Both the position numbers and the translations under genes were made by a program. This document shows, one piece after another, positions 8,372-18,733 of a stretch of 64,000 nt of DNA. The DNA is taken from positions 1-64,000 of the forward strand of contig NZ_JAMBOH010000026.1 in the NCBI RefSeq assembly GCF_023715505.1, read 5' to 3'. Position 1 is the stretch's first letter, and each line of letters starts with the position of its first letter. The notes beneath the pieces are model-generated. The model made no database searches. It was not told where the DNA came from and saw only the letters and a list, made by a program, of their open reading frames with translations. This DNA is from Neobacillus cucumis. Its GTDB lineage: Bacteria; Bacillota; Bacilli; Bacillales_B; DSM-18226.

Positions 8372-8398
8372 CTACTCATTTCAAAATGAAACGAGTAG
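8372..8398. terminator. Terminator hairpin between MITE and dehydrogenase gene
   Basis: CTACTCATTTC pairs with GAAACGAGTAG (11 bp, one G-U). T-runs lie on both sides, so it can end minus-strand transcripts of the upstream dehydrogenase operon and may act in both directions. Confidence 0.75.
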
Positions 8399-8506
8399 AT
8401 TTTTTCAAGTTAGTCCCACCATCATCTATACTAAAGACGGATTTGATAGATTTATTTAAAAAATATTTTCAGAGAAGCTTCTGAAGTTTACCAAAAAATT
8501 CCAGAC

Positions 8507-9601
8507 CTACTTTGCCTGTAATTCAAAAGGAACTGATTCAGGGCGGCTACATGTACTTTCCATTAGATAGTGTTTACCATTATCCGAGGAATCATGGAAG
8601 CCATGCATCGCTTCTAAAACATGATACGCTAAATCGCCATTAGCCCGATAATTTCGGCCTTCGAGAATCGCTTTGGCCATATCAGCGACACCAAGTCCTC
8701 TACTGTTTTGGGCGTTCCCGTAAGCAAGAGGAACCTCTTTAAATTCATTTTCATCACGTTTTCTTATTTTGACAGGACCACCGAACGTATTTGGATCAGG
8801 AACAAGTAAAGTCCCTTCACTTCCATAAATTTCAATCGGAGGCAAGGATGTACCACCAAAGGCATCAAAGCTTGTTGTAATGCTTCCAATTACCCCCGAT
8901 GCGAAATCAATTACACCTGAGATATGCGTTGGGGTTGATACTTCAATTTTAGTACCTGCTTTTGGCTGGCTAAGCACCGTTCTTTCAGGATAACTAATCC
9001 GAACGGATCCAGAAATTCGTTTAATCGGTCCTAAAAGAGCCACCAAAGCGGTTAAGTAATAGGGTCCCATATCAAACATCGGTCCGCCGCCAATATCATA
9101 ATAGAAGGCAGGATCTGGATGCCAATGTTCGTGACCGCGGCAAATCATGAAGGCTGAAGCCCCAATCGGTTCACCGATTTCACCTTGCTCAATCAAATGG
9201 ATGGCGGTTTGAATACCCGCACCTAAGAAGGTATCTGGTGCACTGCCAACAAGAAGTTTTTTCTTTTTAGCTGTTTCTAAAATTTGCCTTCCTTCCTCGC
9301 GTGTAACAGCAAGTGGTTTTTCCGTATAAACATGCTTGCCTGCTTCAAGGGCCTGGATACAGACAGCAGCATGTGCTTTTGGAATCGTTAAATTGATAAC
9401 TAGTTCAATCGCTGAGTCAGAAAGCAATTCTTCCACGGTGCAAGCTTTAGGAACACCAAACTTTTCAGCTTGGGATTGTGCACGCTCTACATCTAAGTCC
9501 GCACAGGCAATCAGCTCAAGGTGAGGGAACTTCTGACAGTTTTCCATATAAATAGAACTAATATTTCCACAACCGATAATACCGATCTTTAGCTTTTTCA
9601 T
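8507..9601 (-). CDS. Gfo/Idh/MocA family oxidoreductase
   Basis: 364-aa dehydrogenase. The Rossmann motif GIIGCGNISSIYME is at the N-terminus and EKPLAVT near residue 95. The C-terminal domain contains DMGPYYLTALVALLG, in the place of the usual catalytic His/Asp segment. I set the start at the ATG preceded by AGGAGGAGCTATC; a longer in-frame version would reach upstream to 9682 and run into the ThuA gene without a better ribosome binding site. It lies 37 nt after the ThuA-like gene and is followed by a terminator. The ThuA + Gfo/Idh pairing resembles ThuA-ThuB of trehalose/sucrose utilisation, where ThuB oxidises sugars to 3-keto forms. Confidence 0.85.
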   Translation of the reverse strand: MKKLKIGIIGCGNISSIYMENCQKFPHLELIACADLDVERAQSQAEKFGVPKACTVEELLSDSAIELVINLTIPKAHAAVCIQALEAGKHVYTEKPLAVTREEGRQILETAKKKKLLVGSAPDTFLGAGIQTAIHLIEQGEIGEPIGASAFMICRGHEHWHPDPAFYYDIGGGPMFDMGPYYLTALVALLGPIKRISGSVRISYPERTVLSQPKAGTKIEVSTPTHISGVIDFASGVIGSITTSFDAFGGTSLPPIEIYGSEGTLLVPDPNTFGGPVKIRKRDENEFKEVPLAYGNAQNSRGLGVADMAKAILEGRNYRANGDLAYHVLEAMHGFHDSSDNGKHYLMESTCSRPESVPFELQAK

Positions 9602-9638
9602 GATAGCTCCTCCTAGTTTAGTATTCTTAAACACTTTC

Positions 9639-10376
9639 TTATTGACTGTCTCCCATGCCAGTATAGGCCCGCACATTTCCATAAATTGAATCTACATCTA
9701 ATTCTTCAGCCCGTTTCTTTCCTTCAGTAGCCCAAAGGAATCCGCGGCGCATAATCAGTGAAACCTCATGTCTGGCAACGATGTTTGCCTGATGGCCTAA
9801 TGAATTATAAAATACATTTCCAAGGCCCCATCGTTTTGTCCATACTACTGGCATATCCACTGCTTTGTTGGCAGAATGCGGACCATGAAATACTGGAAAG
9901 CGAGTAGTAGCTAACACTTCCACGGCTGGGTCGTAATGAAGGTAATATTGCTCACTAGCGAGTTTAAAATCAGTGATTCCTTCTAAGAGCGGACTAGAGG
10001 AATGCTTGATGTTTACTGTGTATTCCACACCATCATTACCAGGATGAGCCACCCAATTTCCGCCCGTCATAAATTGCCAGTCTACATTGTTACGGAAAGA
10101 ATCACACATTCCACCGTGGCAGCCAGCTAAACCAACACCTGCCGCAACTGCTTCAGAGATATTTAAGACATACTTTCTTTCAATTTGCCCCATCGTCCAG
10201 TGAGGAACAATTAGATCTAAGGATTTTAACTTTTCTTTGTCTGCATATGAGTCTAGTGAATTGGATACTTCCACTTGAAAATTCTCTTCCTCAAGAATTC
10301 CTTTAAAGATTTCAGCTACCTGCTCTGGCTGATGTCCATCCCATCCGCCCCAAACGATTAATGCCTTTTTTTGCAT
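9639..10376 (-). CDS. ThuA-like domain protein (trehalose utilisation family)
   Basis: 245-aa protein with the glutamine-amidotransferase-like flavodoxin fold of the ThuA family. Visible signatures are VWGGWDGHQPEQ at the start, VGLAGCHGGMCDSFRN near residue 80 (the family GxHGG) and WVAHPGNDGVEY. In rhizobia ThuA acts with the dehydrogenase ThuB on trehalose-type disaccharides; recent work on the family points to 3-keto-glycoside handling. Here it sits between two Gfo/Idh/MocA dehydrogenases in one operon (28 nt and 37 nt gaps), which supports a role with keto-sugars. The start has AAGGAGTGCATGAGCT upstream. Confidence 0.8.
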   Translation of the reverse strand: MQKKALIVWGGWDGHQPEQVAEIFKGILEEENFQVEVSNSLDSYADKEKLKSLDLIVPHWTMGQIERKYVLNISEAVAAGVGLAGCHGGMCDSFRNNVDWQFMTGGNWVAHPGNDGVEYTVNIKHSSSPLLEGITDFKLASEQYYLHYDPAVEVLATTRFPVFHGPHSANKAVDMPVVWTKRWGLGNVFYNSLGHQANIVARHEVSLIMRRGFLWATEGKKRAEELDVDSIYGNVRAYTGMGDSQ

Positions 10377-10403
10377 AGCTCATGCACTCCTTTGATAGTT
10401 ATT

Positions 10404-11564
10404 TTAAACGTCAGAAATTCGGATCCATTGGCGTTTTTCAATTGATAAATCAACCGCTGCTAAAACTTCTTGACACTTTACGCCATCGTGGAAGTTAGGA
10501 ACTGGCTGGCGATCTTCTCGGAAAGACTCCATTAGTTCAACGACTTCATGAATAAACGTATGTTCATAACCAATCGTATGTCCTGGCGGCCACCAAGCTT
10601 CGGCAAACGCATGCGTTGGGTCAGTGGCTAAGACACGGCGGAAACCTTGAACATCGTCTCTGTCATCCACGAAATAAACTTGCAGTTCATTCATCCGTTC
10701 AAAGTCAAAAACGACACTACCTTTACTGCCATTGATCTCAAATGAATTGGTACAGCGGTGTCCAGCAGCAAAACGAGTAGATTCAAAACTTCCTAGAGCT
10801 CCGTTCGCAAAACGAGCCAAGAAAAGGGTTGCATCATCAACCGTTACTTCCCCTTTTTCATCACTATCGCTGCCCTTGGCTGATAAGCCTGTCATTTGAG
10901 TTGGAATTGGTCTTTCTTTGATAAATGTTTCGCTCATTCCAATCACTTCTGTCATATCCCCAATGAGATAATGCGCCATATCGATCAGATGGGCACCAAG
11001 ATCTCCGTGGGAACCTGAACCTGCAACATCCTTCTGTAGTCTCCAGGCTAATGGAAAGTTCGGATCGACCAGCCAATCCTGTAAAAAATGAGCGCGGAAA
11101 TGATAGATTTCCCCTAGGTTCCCTTCGTCAATAAGCTTTTTAGCCAGCATGACTGCAGGGGCAAAGCGATAATTAAACCCAACCATGTGCTTAACCCCAG
11201 CCGCCTCAACCACTTGAAGCATTTCTCTCGAATCCTCCAATGTAAGCGCTAACGGTTTTTCGCAAAAAACATGTTTCCCTGCTTGTGCAGCGGCTATCGT
11301 TATTTCTTTATGTACATCACTTGGTGCATTTATATCGATTAAATCAATATCATCTCTGTCTAAGAGAGTTTTCCAGTCAGTGGTGTATTCCTCCCAGCTG
11401 AATTGCTTAGCTGCAGCCGCCACACCTTCAGGATCACGTCCACAAATCACCTTCATTTCAGGATGGACTGTGTTTGGGAAAAAGAGTGGAAGATCCCGGT
11501 ATGCATGACTATGTGCTTTACCCATAAATTTATAGCCGACCATTCCAATTCTAATATTTTCCAT
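10404..11564 (-). CDS. Gfo/Idh/MocA family oxidoreductase, first gene of sugar cluster
   Basis: 386-aa dehydrogenase with GMVGYKFMGKAHSHAY (dinucleotide binding), EKPLALTLED near residue 100 and SHGDLGAHLIDMAHYL near 185, where Lys, Asp and His of the family active site are expected. It heads the minus-strand cluster, about 220 nt from the divergent AraC regulator gene. A deleted, decayed relative lies at the far end of the same cluster (5573-6144), so this lineage of dehydrogenase once had two copies here. The substrate is likely a sugar, inositol or glycoside, not resolved from sequence. Confidence 0.85.
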   Translation of the reverse strand: MENIRIGMVGYKFMGKAHSHAYRDLPLFFPNTVHPEMKVICGRDPEGVAAAAKQFSWEEYTTDWKTLLDRDDIDLIDINAPSDVHKEITIAAAQAGKHVFCEKPLALTLEDSREMLQVVEAAGVKHMVGFNYRFAPAVMLAKKLIDEGNLGEIYHFRAHFLQDWLVDPNFPLAWRLQKDVAGSGSHGDLGAHLIDMAHYLIGDMTEVIGMSETFIKERPIPTQMTGLSAKGSDSDEKGEVTVDDATLFLARFANGALGSFESTRFAAGHRCTNSFEINGSKGSVVFDFERMNELQVYFVDDRDDVQGFRRVLATDPTHAFAEAWWPPGHTIGYEHTFIHEVVELMESFREDRQPVPNFHDGVKCQEVLAAVDLSIEKRQWIRISDV

Positions 11565-11714
11565 ACTTATCTCCTTTTTATATTTGATTGTGATAAGATT
11601 AAGCGAGTAATAGTCTCTTGTTCCATTTAACCTCCAAGGATTACAACTAAAAAACTTGCGATTAAACTCTATTTTTTATTTTTCTAACTATTTAAAAATT
11701 TATCATTATTCGGT

Positions 11715-11743
11715 TTGACACAACAAGAAAAAACTTATATAAT
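11715..11743 (+). promoter_or_regulatory. Sigma-A promoter of the AraC-type regulator
   Basis: TTGACA (11715-11720), 17-nt spacer and TATAAT (11738-11743), both perfect consensus, about 40 nt before the regulator start. Confidence 0.85.
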
Positions 11744-11785
11744 CCTAGACAACATTTAACTTTTTTTAAAAGGAACAATAATAAA

Positions 11786-12568
11786 ATGTTAATCTATGAA
11801 GCGCAACATTATGATTTAATGACAAACTATGAGACGACTGATTTAAACTTCCCAAGCCATCTCCACCGCTGTTTTGAATTAGTATTTGTTGTAGAAGGAG
11901 AAATGGAAGTCATAATTAGTCAAAGATGTTTTCATTTGAAGACTGGACAATTTTTACTAATATTACCGTATGAAATTCATTCATTTATTACGAATTCACA
12001 ATCACGAGCTAAAATTTGTATCTTCTCTCCAGACTTTATACCGACTTTTCAAAGGATGATAGAAAAAAGCTCCCTAGAGAACCCAGTTTTCAACCTATCA
12101 CTAGAGGCAAAAACACTTATTTCTAGGGTGCTTTTTTCGGTTAACTCAAATCTACTAGAACAAAAAGCAAGTCTTTATTTATTAGTATCAGAGTTAATGA
12201 GACAAACCACCCTTATTAAAGTACAAAAAGAACCAGAGCTGCTCCATTCCATTTTAACCTATATACAGGAACACTTTATGGAATCTATTTCTTTAAACAG
12301 TATGGCTGGGACATTTGGTTACAGTTATAATTATTTATCGAAATATTTTAATGCTCATGTTAAAACGTCTTTTGTCGTTTTTTTAAATGAAACCAGGATC
12401 AACTATGCTTGTTATTTGCTAAGTACTACGGAAAAAAATATTACTGAGATTGCATATCTTTGTGGATATGAAAACATCCGTTCCTTCAATCGCAATTTTG
12501 TTAAGATAAAATTATCTACACCAAAAGAATACAGAGAAAACCAAACCTCTCTGTATGTTGAATTGTGA
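11786..12568 (+). CDS. AraC family transcriptional regulator with cupin-like sensor domain
   Basis: 260-aa regulator. The N-terminal beta-rich cupin domain has NFPSHLHRCFELVFVVEGE and GQFLLILPYEIHSF. The C-terminal pair of helix-turn-helix units (about 160-255) includes the AraC signature NITEIAYLCGYENIRSFNR. It is divergent from the ThuA/Gfo/TIM-barrel cluster, so it most likely activates that cluster in response to its sugar. It is transcribed from a consensus promoter and ends at a bidirectional terminator. The ATG is preceded by AAAAGGAACAATAATAAA. Confidence 0.85.
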   Translation: MLIYEAQHYDLMTNYETTDLNFPSHLHRCFELVFVVEGEMEVIISQRCFHLKTGQFLLILPYEIHSFITNSQSRAKICIFSPDFIPTFQRMIEKSSLENPVFNLSLEAKTLISRVLFSVNSNLLEQKASLYLLVSELMRQTTLIKVQKEPELLHSILTYIQEHFMESISLNSMAGTFGYSYNYLSKYFNAHVKTSFVVFLNETRINYACYLLSTTEKNITEIAYLCGYENIRSFNRNFVKIKLSTPKEYRENQTSLYVEL

Positions 12569-12612
12569 TTTGTATCTTGATACTATTTATAACATTTGTC
12601 ATACTTCACCAT

Positions 12613-12655
12613 AAAAAAAGCTGTCCCCCAAAATATTTTTGGGACAGCTTTTTTT
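12613..12655. terminator. Bidirectional terminator between AraC gene and nucleotidase gene
   Basis: AAAAAAAGCTGTCCC pairs with GGGACAGCTTTTTTT. The stem has A and T runs on both flanks and serves the two converging genes. Confidence 0.9.
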
Positions 12656-12704
12656 GAACGTGGGCAACTCTCCTTGAGCAGCCGCATAATAAAAACTTCA
12701 ATTG

Positions 12705-14651
12705 CTACTGGTTCAAGTTAATCGAATACTTTGCAAAACCTCCGGTAGAGGGACCCATATATTTTATGTTTGGATATTGTCCAAGATATTTTTGAGCATT
12801 TGGTGATGAATCAAATATAGGGATCGCCGTGCCTTTAAATTTTGCTAGTGACCAGTTTTGATCCGCAGTTGGATTAAGCGGTTTGTGTGCTTGTATATAG
12901 TTCGTGACAATTTGCCGATTTTCATCTGGTGCTTTTAACACAATCTCACCTTGACTAACCCCAGGGAAAGTGGAACTTGATGCACGATAATTATTCGTCG
13001 CTACAATAAACTTTTGATCATCTGCAATCGGCTTTCCTTGATAGGTCAGATTGATGATCCGACTAGAACCTGAGTTCACCACATTCCCGTTTCCATTATA
13101 TTTAGCTGGCTTGGTCACATCAATATGATACTGTACTCCATCAATCACGTCAAAATTATAGGATGGAAAATTTAGGTTAATTAATGGCTGTTCCCCACTG
13201 CTGTCGGGATCAATTTGATTGAATTGCCCGGTACTCATTTCCAGCCATTCTTTAAGCTGTGCACCAGTGATTAATTTAGCCTGAAGTGTATTCGGGTACA
13301 AGTACAAGTCAGCCACATTTTTAATGGCCAATGCTCCCGCAGGAATGTCCGTATAATAACTTGGACCCCCTCGCCCTCCTGCCTTAAAAGGCGCTGCCGC
13401 TGAAAGAACCGGTATTCCTGCATACTTACTATAGGCAGGGTCTTTCAGTTTTTCTACCAAATAATCCGTTTGGGCATTATTAACAATCTGTACAGATGGG
13501 TCATCTTGAACGAGTGCAAAATAGCTAATTATTGGAGTGGTCGTTTCACCGACAGGTTGATTTACATATTTGATCGTGGCCTCATGCTCTGGCTTGATGG
13601 CAGCCATTAATTGCTCGTCCGTTTGTATAACGGAATTTCCGCTTGTATTCACAATCGGCCGCAATGAAGCCTTACTGTCGACTACCTTCCACTTGCCGCG
13701 GTGCTTTTGTAATTGAAGATCAATGACACCAAGATGGCTGCCGAAAGCCCCAGCCATTACAACCGGCTTCCCGTTCATGGTGCCTTTCTCCAGATTAGTA
13801 TCTGGTAAATCCTTATAGAGAAGGCCCGGGAAGGTGTTATGCTGATGCCCAGTGAATACGGCATCAATGTCGTTTATTTGTGTGACATAATAACCTGCAT
13901 TCTCCATGCCAGGATGATATGGTTCACCACTAATTCCGGTATGGGCAAGGGCCACAATCACATCCGCCCCCTCTTTCTTCATTATTGGGACATATTTCTT
14001 TGCCGACTCTACAATGGATTTGGTTTCTACTTTACCTTCTAGATTGCCCTTATCCCATTCCATAATCTGCGGCGGAACAAAGCCAATCACGCCTACCTTA
14101 AGTGTCTGCTTCTTCCCAGCATTATCGACCACCGTTTTCTTTAAAATAACATACGGTTTAAAATATGGCTGATTGGTTCCGGCTTTGAATACATTGGCGT
14201 TGACCACAGGCATTTTCGCGTCATTGAGTGTTTCTTTTAAAACATCTAAGCCGTAATTGAACTCATGATTTCCAAGCGTGGCGGCATCGTATCCCAACAA
14301 ATTAAAGGACCTGTAAACAGGATGAACCTCACCAGGTTTTAACCCCTTCACTTTTGCCACATAATCTCCCAAAGGATTCCCTTGGATTTGATCTCCATTA
14401 TCAAACAGCATTGAATTTTTCACTTCATCTCTTGCCTGTTTGATAAGAGTTGCAGTTTTCACCAAGCCAACCCTGTCATCCTGTTTTGTCTGATAATAAT
14501 CATAGTTCGCCAAAAACATATGTACATCGGTCGTTTCAAGCAAGCGTAATTGAACCGTACTATCCAGCTTTTGAGCAATTGCTTGTAAAGGAAAAAACTG
14601 TCCTGCTATCACAAGTAAAAATACTGCAAAGAATACAAACAGTTTCACCAA
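12705..14651 (-). CDS. Secreted 2',3'-cyclic-nucleotide phosphodiesterase/3'(5')-nucleotidase
   Basis: 648-aa exported metallophosphatase. A hydrophobic signal peptide occupies residues 1-25 (LFVFFAVFLLVIAG...AIAQ). The calcineurin-like domain shows LLETTDVHMFL, FDNGDQIQG, TLGNHEFNYG, VALAHTG and FTGHQHNTFPG, the dinuclear metal ligands of the family. A C-terminal 5'-nucleotidase domain (about 350-600) includes LYLYPNTLQAKLITG. This is the CpdB/YfkN-type layout, used to recover phosphate and nucleosides from extracellular nucleotides. No LPxTG anchor is seen, so it is probably released or loosely held. Start TTG or GTG (14651/14648) with GGGAGG upstream. Its neighbour is the purine cluster, but a terminator separates them. 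Confidence 0.85.
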   Translation of the reverse strand: MVKLFVFFAVFLLVIAGQFFPLQAIAQKLDSTVQLRLLETTDVHMFLANYDYYQTKQDDRVGLVKTATLIKQARDEVKNSMLFDNGDQIQGNPLGDYVAKVKGLKPGEVHPVYRSFNLLGYDAATLGNHEFNYGLDVLKETLNDAKMPVVNANVFKAGTNQPYFKPYVILKKTVVDNAGKKQTLKVGVIGFVPPQIMEWDKGNLEGKVETKSIVESAKKYVPIMKKEGADVIVALAHTGISGEPYHPGMENAGYYVTQINDIDAVFTGHQHNTFPGLLYKDLPDTNLEKGTMNGKPVVMAGAFGSHLGVIDLQLQKHRGKWKVVDSKASLRPIVNTSGNSVIQTDEQLMAAIKPEHEATIKYVNQPVGETTTPIISYFALVQDDPSVQIVNNAQTDYLVEKLKDPAYSKYAGIPVLSAAAPFKAGGRGGPSYYTDIPAGALAIKNVADLYLYPNTLQAKLITGAQLKEWLEMSTGQFNQIDPDSSGEQPLINLNFPSYNFDVIDGVQYHIDVTKPAKYNGNGNVVNSGSSRIINLTYQGKPIADDQKFIVATNNYRASSSTFPGVSQGEIVLKAPDENRQIVTNYIQAHKPLNPTADQNWSLAKFKGTAIPIFDSSPNAQKYLGQYPNIKYMGPSTGGFAKYSINLNQ

Positions 14652-14767
14652 TTGGAAAATTCCTCCCTTTTATAAAAATCTTGCAAACGAAATTAGTATT
14701 CGTAACCATAAATGGAATATAAGTTCCATTGGAAAAATTACTGAATTTTTTTAATCCTGAAAGATTG

Positions 14768-14803
14768 AAAAAGGCACCACACTTTTATTGAGTATGATGC
14801 CTT
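14768..14803 (-). terminator. Terminator of the purine cluster
   Basis: On the minus strand AAGGCATCATAC pairs with GTGTGGTGCCTT (12 bp with G-U pairs), followed by T5. It lies 15 nt after purN. Confidence 0.8.
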
Positions 14804-14818
14804 ACCTCCTAGTGATGT

Positions 14819-15394
14819 TTAAAATGTATGCCTGTAAGCCAGTCTTTGGATTACTTCTGGCAATAATCGGTGCTCCTGCTCCTGAATCTTTTTTGTTAAT
14901 GTTTCTCTTGTTTCATCAGGATCGATTGTGACTGCTCGTTGGTCGATAATCGGTCCTGTATCCATTCCTTCGTCGACATAATGTACCGTGACACCTGTCA
15001 CTTTTACTCCATAATCCAGCGCTTGACCAATGGCATCTTTTCCTGCGAAAGCTGGTAATAGAGAAGGATGGACATTAATAATTTTTCCATCATATGCCTG
15101 GAGTAAAACAGGACCCAACAGTCTCATATAGCCAGCCAATACGATAAAATCAACCTCCCTTTCTGTTAGCTCGTTAAGAATCTTTTCTTCATAGACTTGT
15201 TTGTTTGGAAAGTCGTTGGCCTTAAAAGTGAACACAGGGATCCGTTCATCCCTGGCTTTCTGTACTGCAAGGGCTTTTGGGCGATCACTGACTAGTAAAA
15301 CCACTTCAACATTGATGATTTTATTCGATTGGATGGATTCTAGAATCGCAGAAAAATTAGAACCCGTACCAGAAGCAAAAACGGCGATCTTCAT
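14819..15394 (-). CDS. purN: Phosphoribosylglycinamide formyltransferase
   Basis: 191-aa GART. It transfers the formyl group of 10-formyl-THF to glycinamide ribonucleotide (third step of IMP synthesis). Visible are AVFASGTGSNFSAIL (phosphate binding), VLAGYMRLL, INVHPSLLPAF (catalytic Asn/His) and VTVHYVDEGMDTGPII (the conserved Asp). The start has AAAAAGGAGTAGTT upstream and lies 2 nt after purM. In B. subtilis purN is followed by purH and purD; here a terminator follows at once, so those genes are missing from this locus. Confidence 0.95.
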   Translation of the reverse strand: MKIAVFASGTGSNFSAILESIQSNKIINVEVVLLVSDRPKALAVQKARDERIPVFTFKANDFPNKQVYEEKILNELTEREVDFIVLAGYMRLLGPVLLQAYDGKIINVHPSLLPAFAGKDAIGQALDYGVKVTGVTVHYVDEGMDTGPIIDQRAVTIDPDETRETLTKKIQEQEHRLLPEVIQRLAYRHTF

Positions 15395-15396
15395 AA

Positions 15397-16431
15397 CTAC
15401 TCCTTTTTAATAACGACATCATTAGTACCACTTTGCACGGTACCAATTTCGTACGCCGTTTCACCTAACGTTTGTAAGTGCTCTATAATGGCCTTGGTGT
15501 CTTTAGAATCTACCACTAAAATCATGCCAATTCCCATATTAAAGGTTCGGAACATATCATAATCGGATATATTGCCGCTATCTTGGATAAAGGAGAAAAT
15601 TTTTGGGACCTTCCATGACCCATGGTTAATTACAGCCTGCAAGCCTTCAGGAAGAATTCGTGGAATGTTATCATAAAAGCCTCCGCCAGTCACATGCACT
15701 AGACCAGAAACATGAAATTTCCTTACAGTTGAAAGGACCGATTTCACATAAATTTTGGTTGGCACAAGCAGCACTCTTCCTAATTCAGATTCTAATTCAT
15801 CAACATAGTCACTTAATGAGAGTTTAGCATCCTCTAATAGAACTTTTCGGACAAGTGAAAAGCCGTTGCTATGTATACCACTAGAAGCTAAACCAATGAG
15901 AACCTGGCCATCTTTTACTTTGGTTCCATCAATAAGATGTTTTTGATCTACCATGCCTACTGTAAAGCCGGCGATGTCATATTCTCCGTCCTGGTACATA
16001 CCTGGCATCTCAGCTGTCTCGCCGCCAATTAGTGCGCACCCAGCCTGCACACATCCATCTGCAATCCCTTTTACGATGGCCTCAATTTTCCCCGGTACAA
16101 TCTGTCCGCAAGCAAGATAGTCTAGAAAAAAAAGAGGCTCCGCACCTTGGACGATTACATCATTCACACACATGGCAACGGCATCGATCCCAATGGTATC
16201 GTGTTTGTCCATGGCAAAGGCAATCTTCAATTTAGTCCCTACTCCATCGGTACCTGAAACAAAAACAGGTTCTTCTATCCCTGTTATATCGGGTTTAAAT
16301 AAAGCCCCAAACCCTCCTAGTCCCGTTAATACCTCTTTACGGAAGGTTTTTTTTACATGTTTTTTCATTCTTTCAACCGCTTCATTTCCCGCATCAATAT
16401 TGACTCCAGCCTGACGGTACGCGTCACTCAT
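15397..16431 (-). CDS. purM: Phosphoribosylformylglycinamidine cyclo-ligase (AIR synthetase)
   Basis: 344-aa ATP-dependent cyclase converting FGAM to AIR (fifth step). Characteristic segments are [50 protein letters not shown] and [14 protein letters not shown]. The start is the ATG preceded by AAAGGAGTGAAACAG; an in-frame GTG 9 nt upstream is less likely because it overlaps this site. In the standard Bacillus operon purF lies between purL and purM. Here purM follows purL directly, 13 nt apart. Confidence 0.95.
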   Translation of the reverse strand: MSDAYRQAGVNIDAGNEAVERMKKHVKKTFRKEVLTGLGGFGALFKPDITGIEEPVFVSGTDGVGTKLKIAFAMDKHDTIGIDAVAMCVNDVIVQGAEPLFFLDYLACGQIVPGKIEAIVKGIADGCVQAGCALIGGETAEMPGMYQDGEYDIAGFTVGMVDQKHLIDGTKVKDGQVLIGLASSGIHSNGFSLVRKVLLEDAKLSLSDYVDELESELGRVLLVPTKIYVKSVLSTVRKFHVSGLVHVTGGGFYDNIPRILPEGLQAVINHGSWKVPKIFSFIQDSGNISDYDMFRTFNMGIGMILVVDSKDTKAIIEHLQTLGETAYEIGTVQSGTNDVVIKKE

Positions 16432-16444
16432 CTGTTTCACTCCT

Positions 16445-18733
16445 TTACGGCAAACTTGCAGAGATTTCCTGCATGTTTAACTTTTTTAGTAATCCGGAAC
16501 GCATAATATCAGGAATAGTATTTCGCCAGGCTGCATCCAATGAAGCAAAAGGTTGTGTGATCACGTTATTACCATTATGAAAAATAGAAAGTTCGCTGCC
16601 CTTCACTTTCCCGATTTCTTTTATCGCTACCTCTTGCTGTTTGGCCATTTCCTTGATCTTCTCAGCGTGTTCCTCTGACACAGATACAATGATTCGAGAT
16701 TGAGTTTCACTAAAGAGACTTAGGTCCGTACGCAATTCATCTGTTAAATGGATTTCTGCTCCCAACTTTCCGCCTATACAGCTTTCAGCTATTGCAACTG
16801 CTAAACCGCCCTCTGCCGTATCATGAGCTGATTTTATAATTCCGCCTTGAATGGTCTTAAGGGTAAAGGCTTGAATCTTCTTTTCCAAATCAAGGTTTAT
16901 CTGCGGCGGACGGCCTTCGATCCTGCCTGTCATCATTTTTTGGTATTCCGATCCGCCTATTTCTGCTTTGGTTTCCCCAATTAAAAAGATTACATCGCCT
17001 TCATTTTTAAACTCCTGTGTTGTAATGTGGGCAATATCTTTCATTAACCCAACCATGCCTATCGTTGGGGTTGGAAAAATGGCTTCTCCTTTTGTCTCGT
17101 TATAGAGACTGACGTTTCCGCCAATAACCGGAGTATTAAGTTTTCGGCAAGCTTCACTAATGCCATCAGCAGCCTTTTCAAACTGCCAGAAGATTTCTGG
17201 TTTTTCTGGACTCCCAAAATTTAAGTTATCTGTAATCGCTAGAGGTTCCGCACCGGAACAAACCACATTACGGGCTGCTTCTGCTACCGCGATCGCTCCT
17301 CCAACAAACGGATCAAGGTACACATACCTGCCGTTGCAATCCGTCGTCATCGCTAATGCTTTCCTTGTTCCACGGATCGCAACAACAGCAGCATCCGATC
17401 CTGGTATGACGGCGGTATTTGTTCTCACCATATAATCGTACTGTTGATATACCCACTCTTTACTGGCAATCGTAGGCGAGGCAAGCAGCTGCTTTAAAAC
17501 CGAATTATAATCGTTAGGCTCTTCAATGACTGCAGCTGCGTCTATCGATGAAAATGGTTCATAATAAGGAGCCTCCTTTGAGGGCTTACAATACACCGGT
17601 GCATCTTCTGCGAGTTTGTCTGCCGGGATTTCCGCAACGACCTCTCCTTTGTGAAGTAATCGAAGATGGTTATCATCTGTGACTCGGCCAATCACAGCAG
17701 AGTGAAGTCCCCATTTGTCAAAAATCTTTTTTACTTCCCCTTCTTTTCCACTTTTGGCGACAACCAGCATTCTTTCTTGGGATTCTGACAGCATCATTTC
17801 ATAGGCACTCATTCCTTTTTCACGTTGTGGAACGAGGTCAAGGTTTAATTCAATTCCATTACCCGCTTTACTGGCCATTTCAGAACTGGAGCTGGTTAAT
17901 CCTGCAGCCCCCATATCCTGTATTCCTACTACATGACCTGAGGAAATCAATTCAAGAGTCGCTTCCAGCAGTAATTTTTCCATAAATGGATCGCCTACTT
18001 GAACAGCTGGACGTTTTGCTTCTGAATTCTCACTCAACTCCTCGGATGCAAAGGTTGCTCCATGTATACCATCTCTTCCGGTTGCAGCTCCAACATAAAT
18101 AACCGGGTTATTAATCCCTTTCGCGACACCTTTTTGAATTTCATCATGATTGATTAAACCCACACACATGGCATTGACTAGAGGATTACCTTCGTATGAA
18201 GGATCAAAATAAATCTCCCCGCCAACTGTAGGAATACCCATACAGTTACCGTATCCTGCAATACCAGCGACCACATTTTCAAAAATATATTTCGTTTTTG
18301 GGTTATCAAGTTCGCCAAAACGTAGTGAGTTTAATAAGGCAATCGGACGTGCACCCATGGAAAAAACATCACGAATGATCCCGCCAACCCCCGTCGCAGC
18401 ACCTTGATACGGCTCAATGGCTGATGGATGATTATGGCTTTCAATTTTAAAAACGACCGCTTGGTTATCACCAATATCAACAATTCCAGCCCCTTCTCCA
18501 GGACCTTGCAAGACATGCGGACCTGTAGTGGGAAAACGCTTTAGGACTACCTTCGAATTTTTATAGCTGCAATGCTCGGACCACATGACACTAAATATTC
18601 CCGTTTCCGTATAATTAGGTTTTCGCCCGAGAATCTCGATCACTTTATCGAACTCTTCGTCCGTTAATCCCATTTCCCGATAGACCTTTTGCTCGGCGAT
18701 TTGCTCGGGAGTTGGTTCTTTATGCTGTACCAT
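16445..18733 (-). CDS. purL: Phosphoribosylformylglycinamidine synthase, large subunit
   Basis: 762-aa small-type PurL, the ATP-binding and synthase subunit that works with PurQ (glutaminase) and PurS. Seen are [13 protein letters not shown] (catalytic His), [43 protein letters not shown] and, in the second half, [18 protein letters not shown]. Length matches Bacillus PurL (about 740 aa). The start overlaps the end of purQ by 14 nt and has GGAGGCAACAAC upstream. Confidence 0.95.
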   Translation of the reverse strand: MVQHKEPTPEQIAEQKVYREMGLTDEEFDKVIEILGRKPNYTETGIFSVMWSEHCSYKNSKVVLKRFPTTGPHVLQGPGEGAGIVDIGDNQAVVFKIESHNHPSAIEPYQGAATGVGGIIRDVFSMGARPIALLNSLRFGELDNPKTKYIFENVVAGIAGYGNCMGIPTVGGEIYFDPSYEGNPLVNAMCVGLINHDEIQKGVAKGINNPVIYVGAATGRDGIHGATFASEELSENSEAKRPAVQVGDPFMEKLLLEATLELISSGHVVGIQDMGAAGLTSSSSEMASKAGNGIELNLDLVPQREKGMSAYEMMLSESQERMLVVAKSGKEGEVKKIFDKWGLHSAVIGRVTDDNHLRLLHKGEVVAEIPADKLAEDAPVYCKPSKEAPYYEPFSSIDAAAVIEEPNDYNSVLKQLLASPTIASKEWVYQQYDYMVRTNTAVIPGSDAAVVAIRGTRKALAMTTDCNGRYVYLDPFVGGAIAVAEAARNVVCSGAEPLAITDNLNFGSPEKPEIFWQFEKAADGISEACRKLNTPVIGGNVSLYNETKGEAIFPTPTIGMVGLMKDIAHITTQEFKNEGDVIFLIGETKAEIGGSEYQKMMTGRIEGRPPQINLDLEKKIQAFTLKTIQGGIIKSAHDTAEGGLAVAIAESCIGGKLGAEIHLTDELRTDLSLFSETQSRIIVSVSEEHAEKIKEMAKQQEVAIKEIGKVKGSELSIFHNGNNVITQPFASLDAAWRNTIPDIMRSGLLKKLNMQEISASLP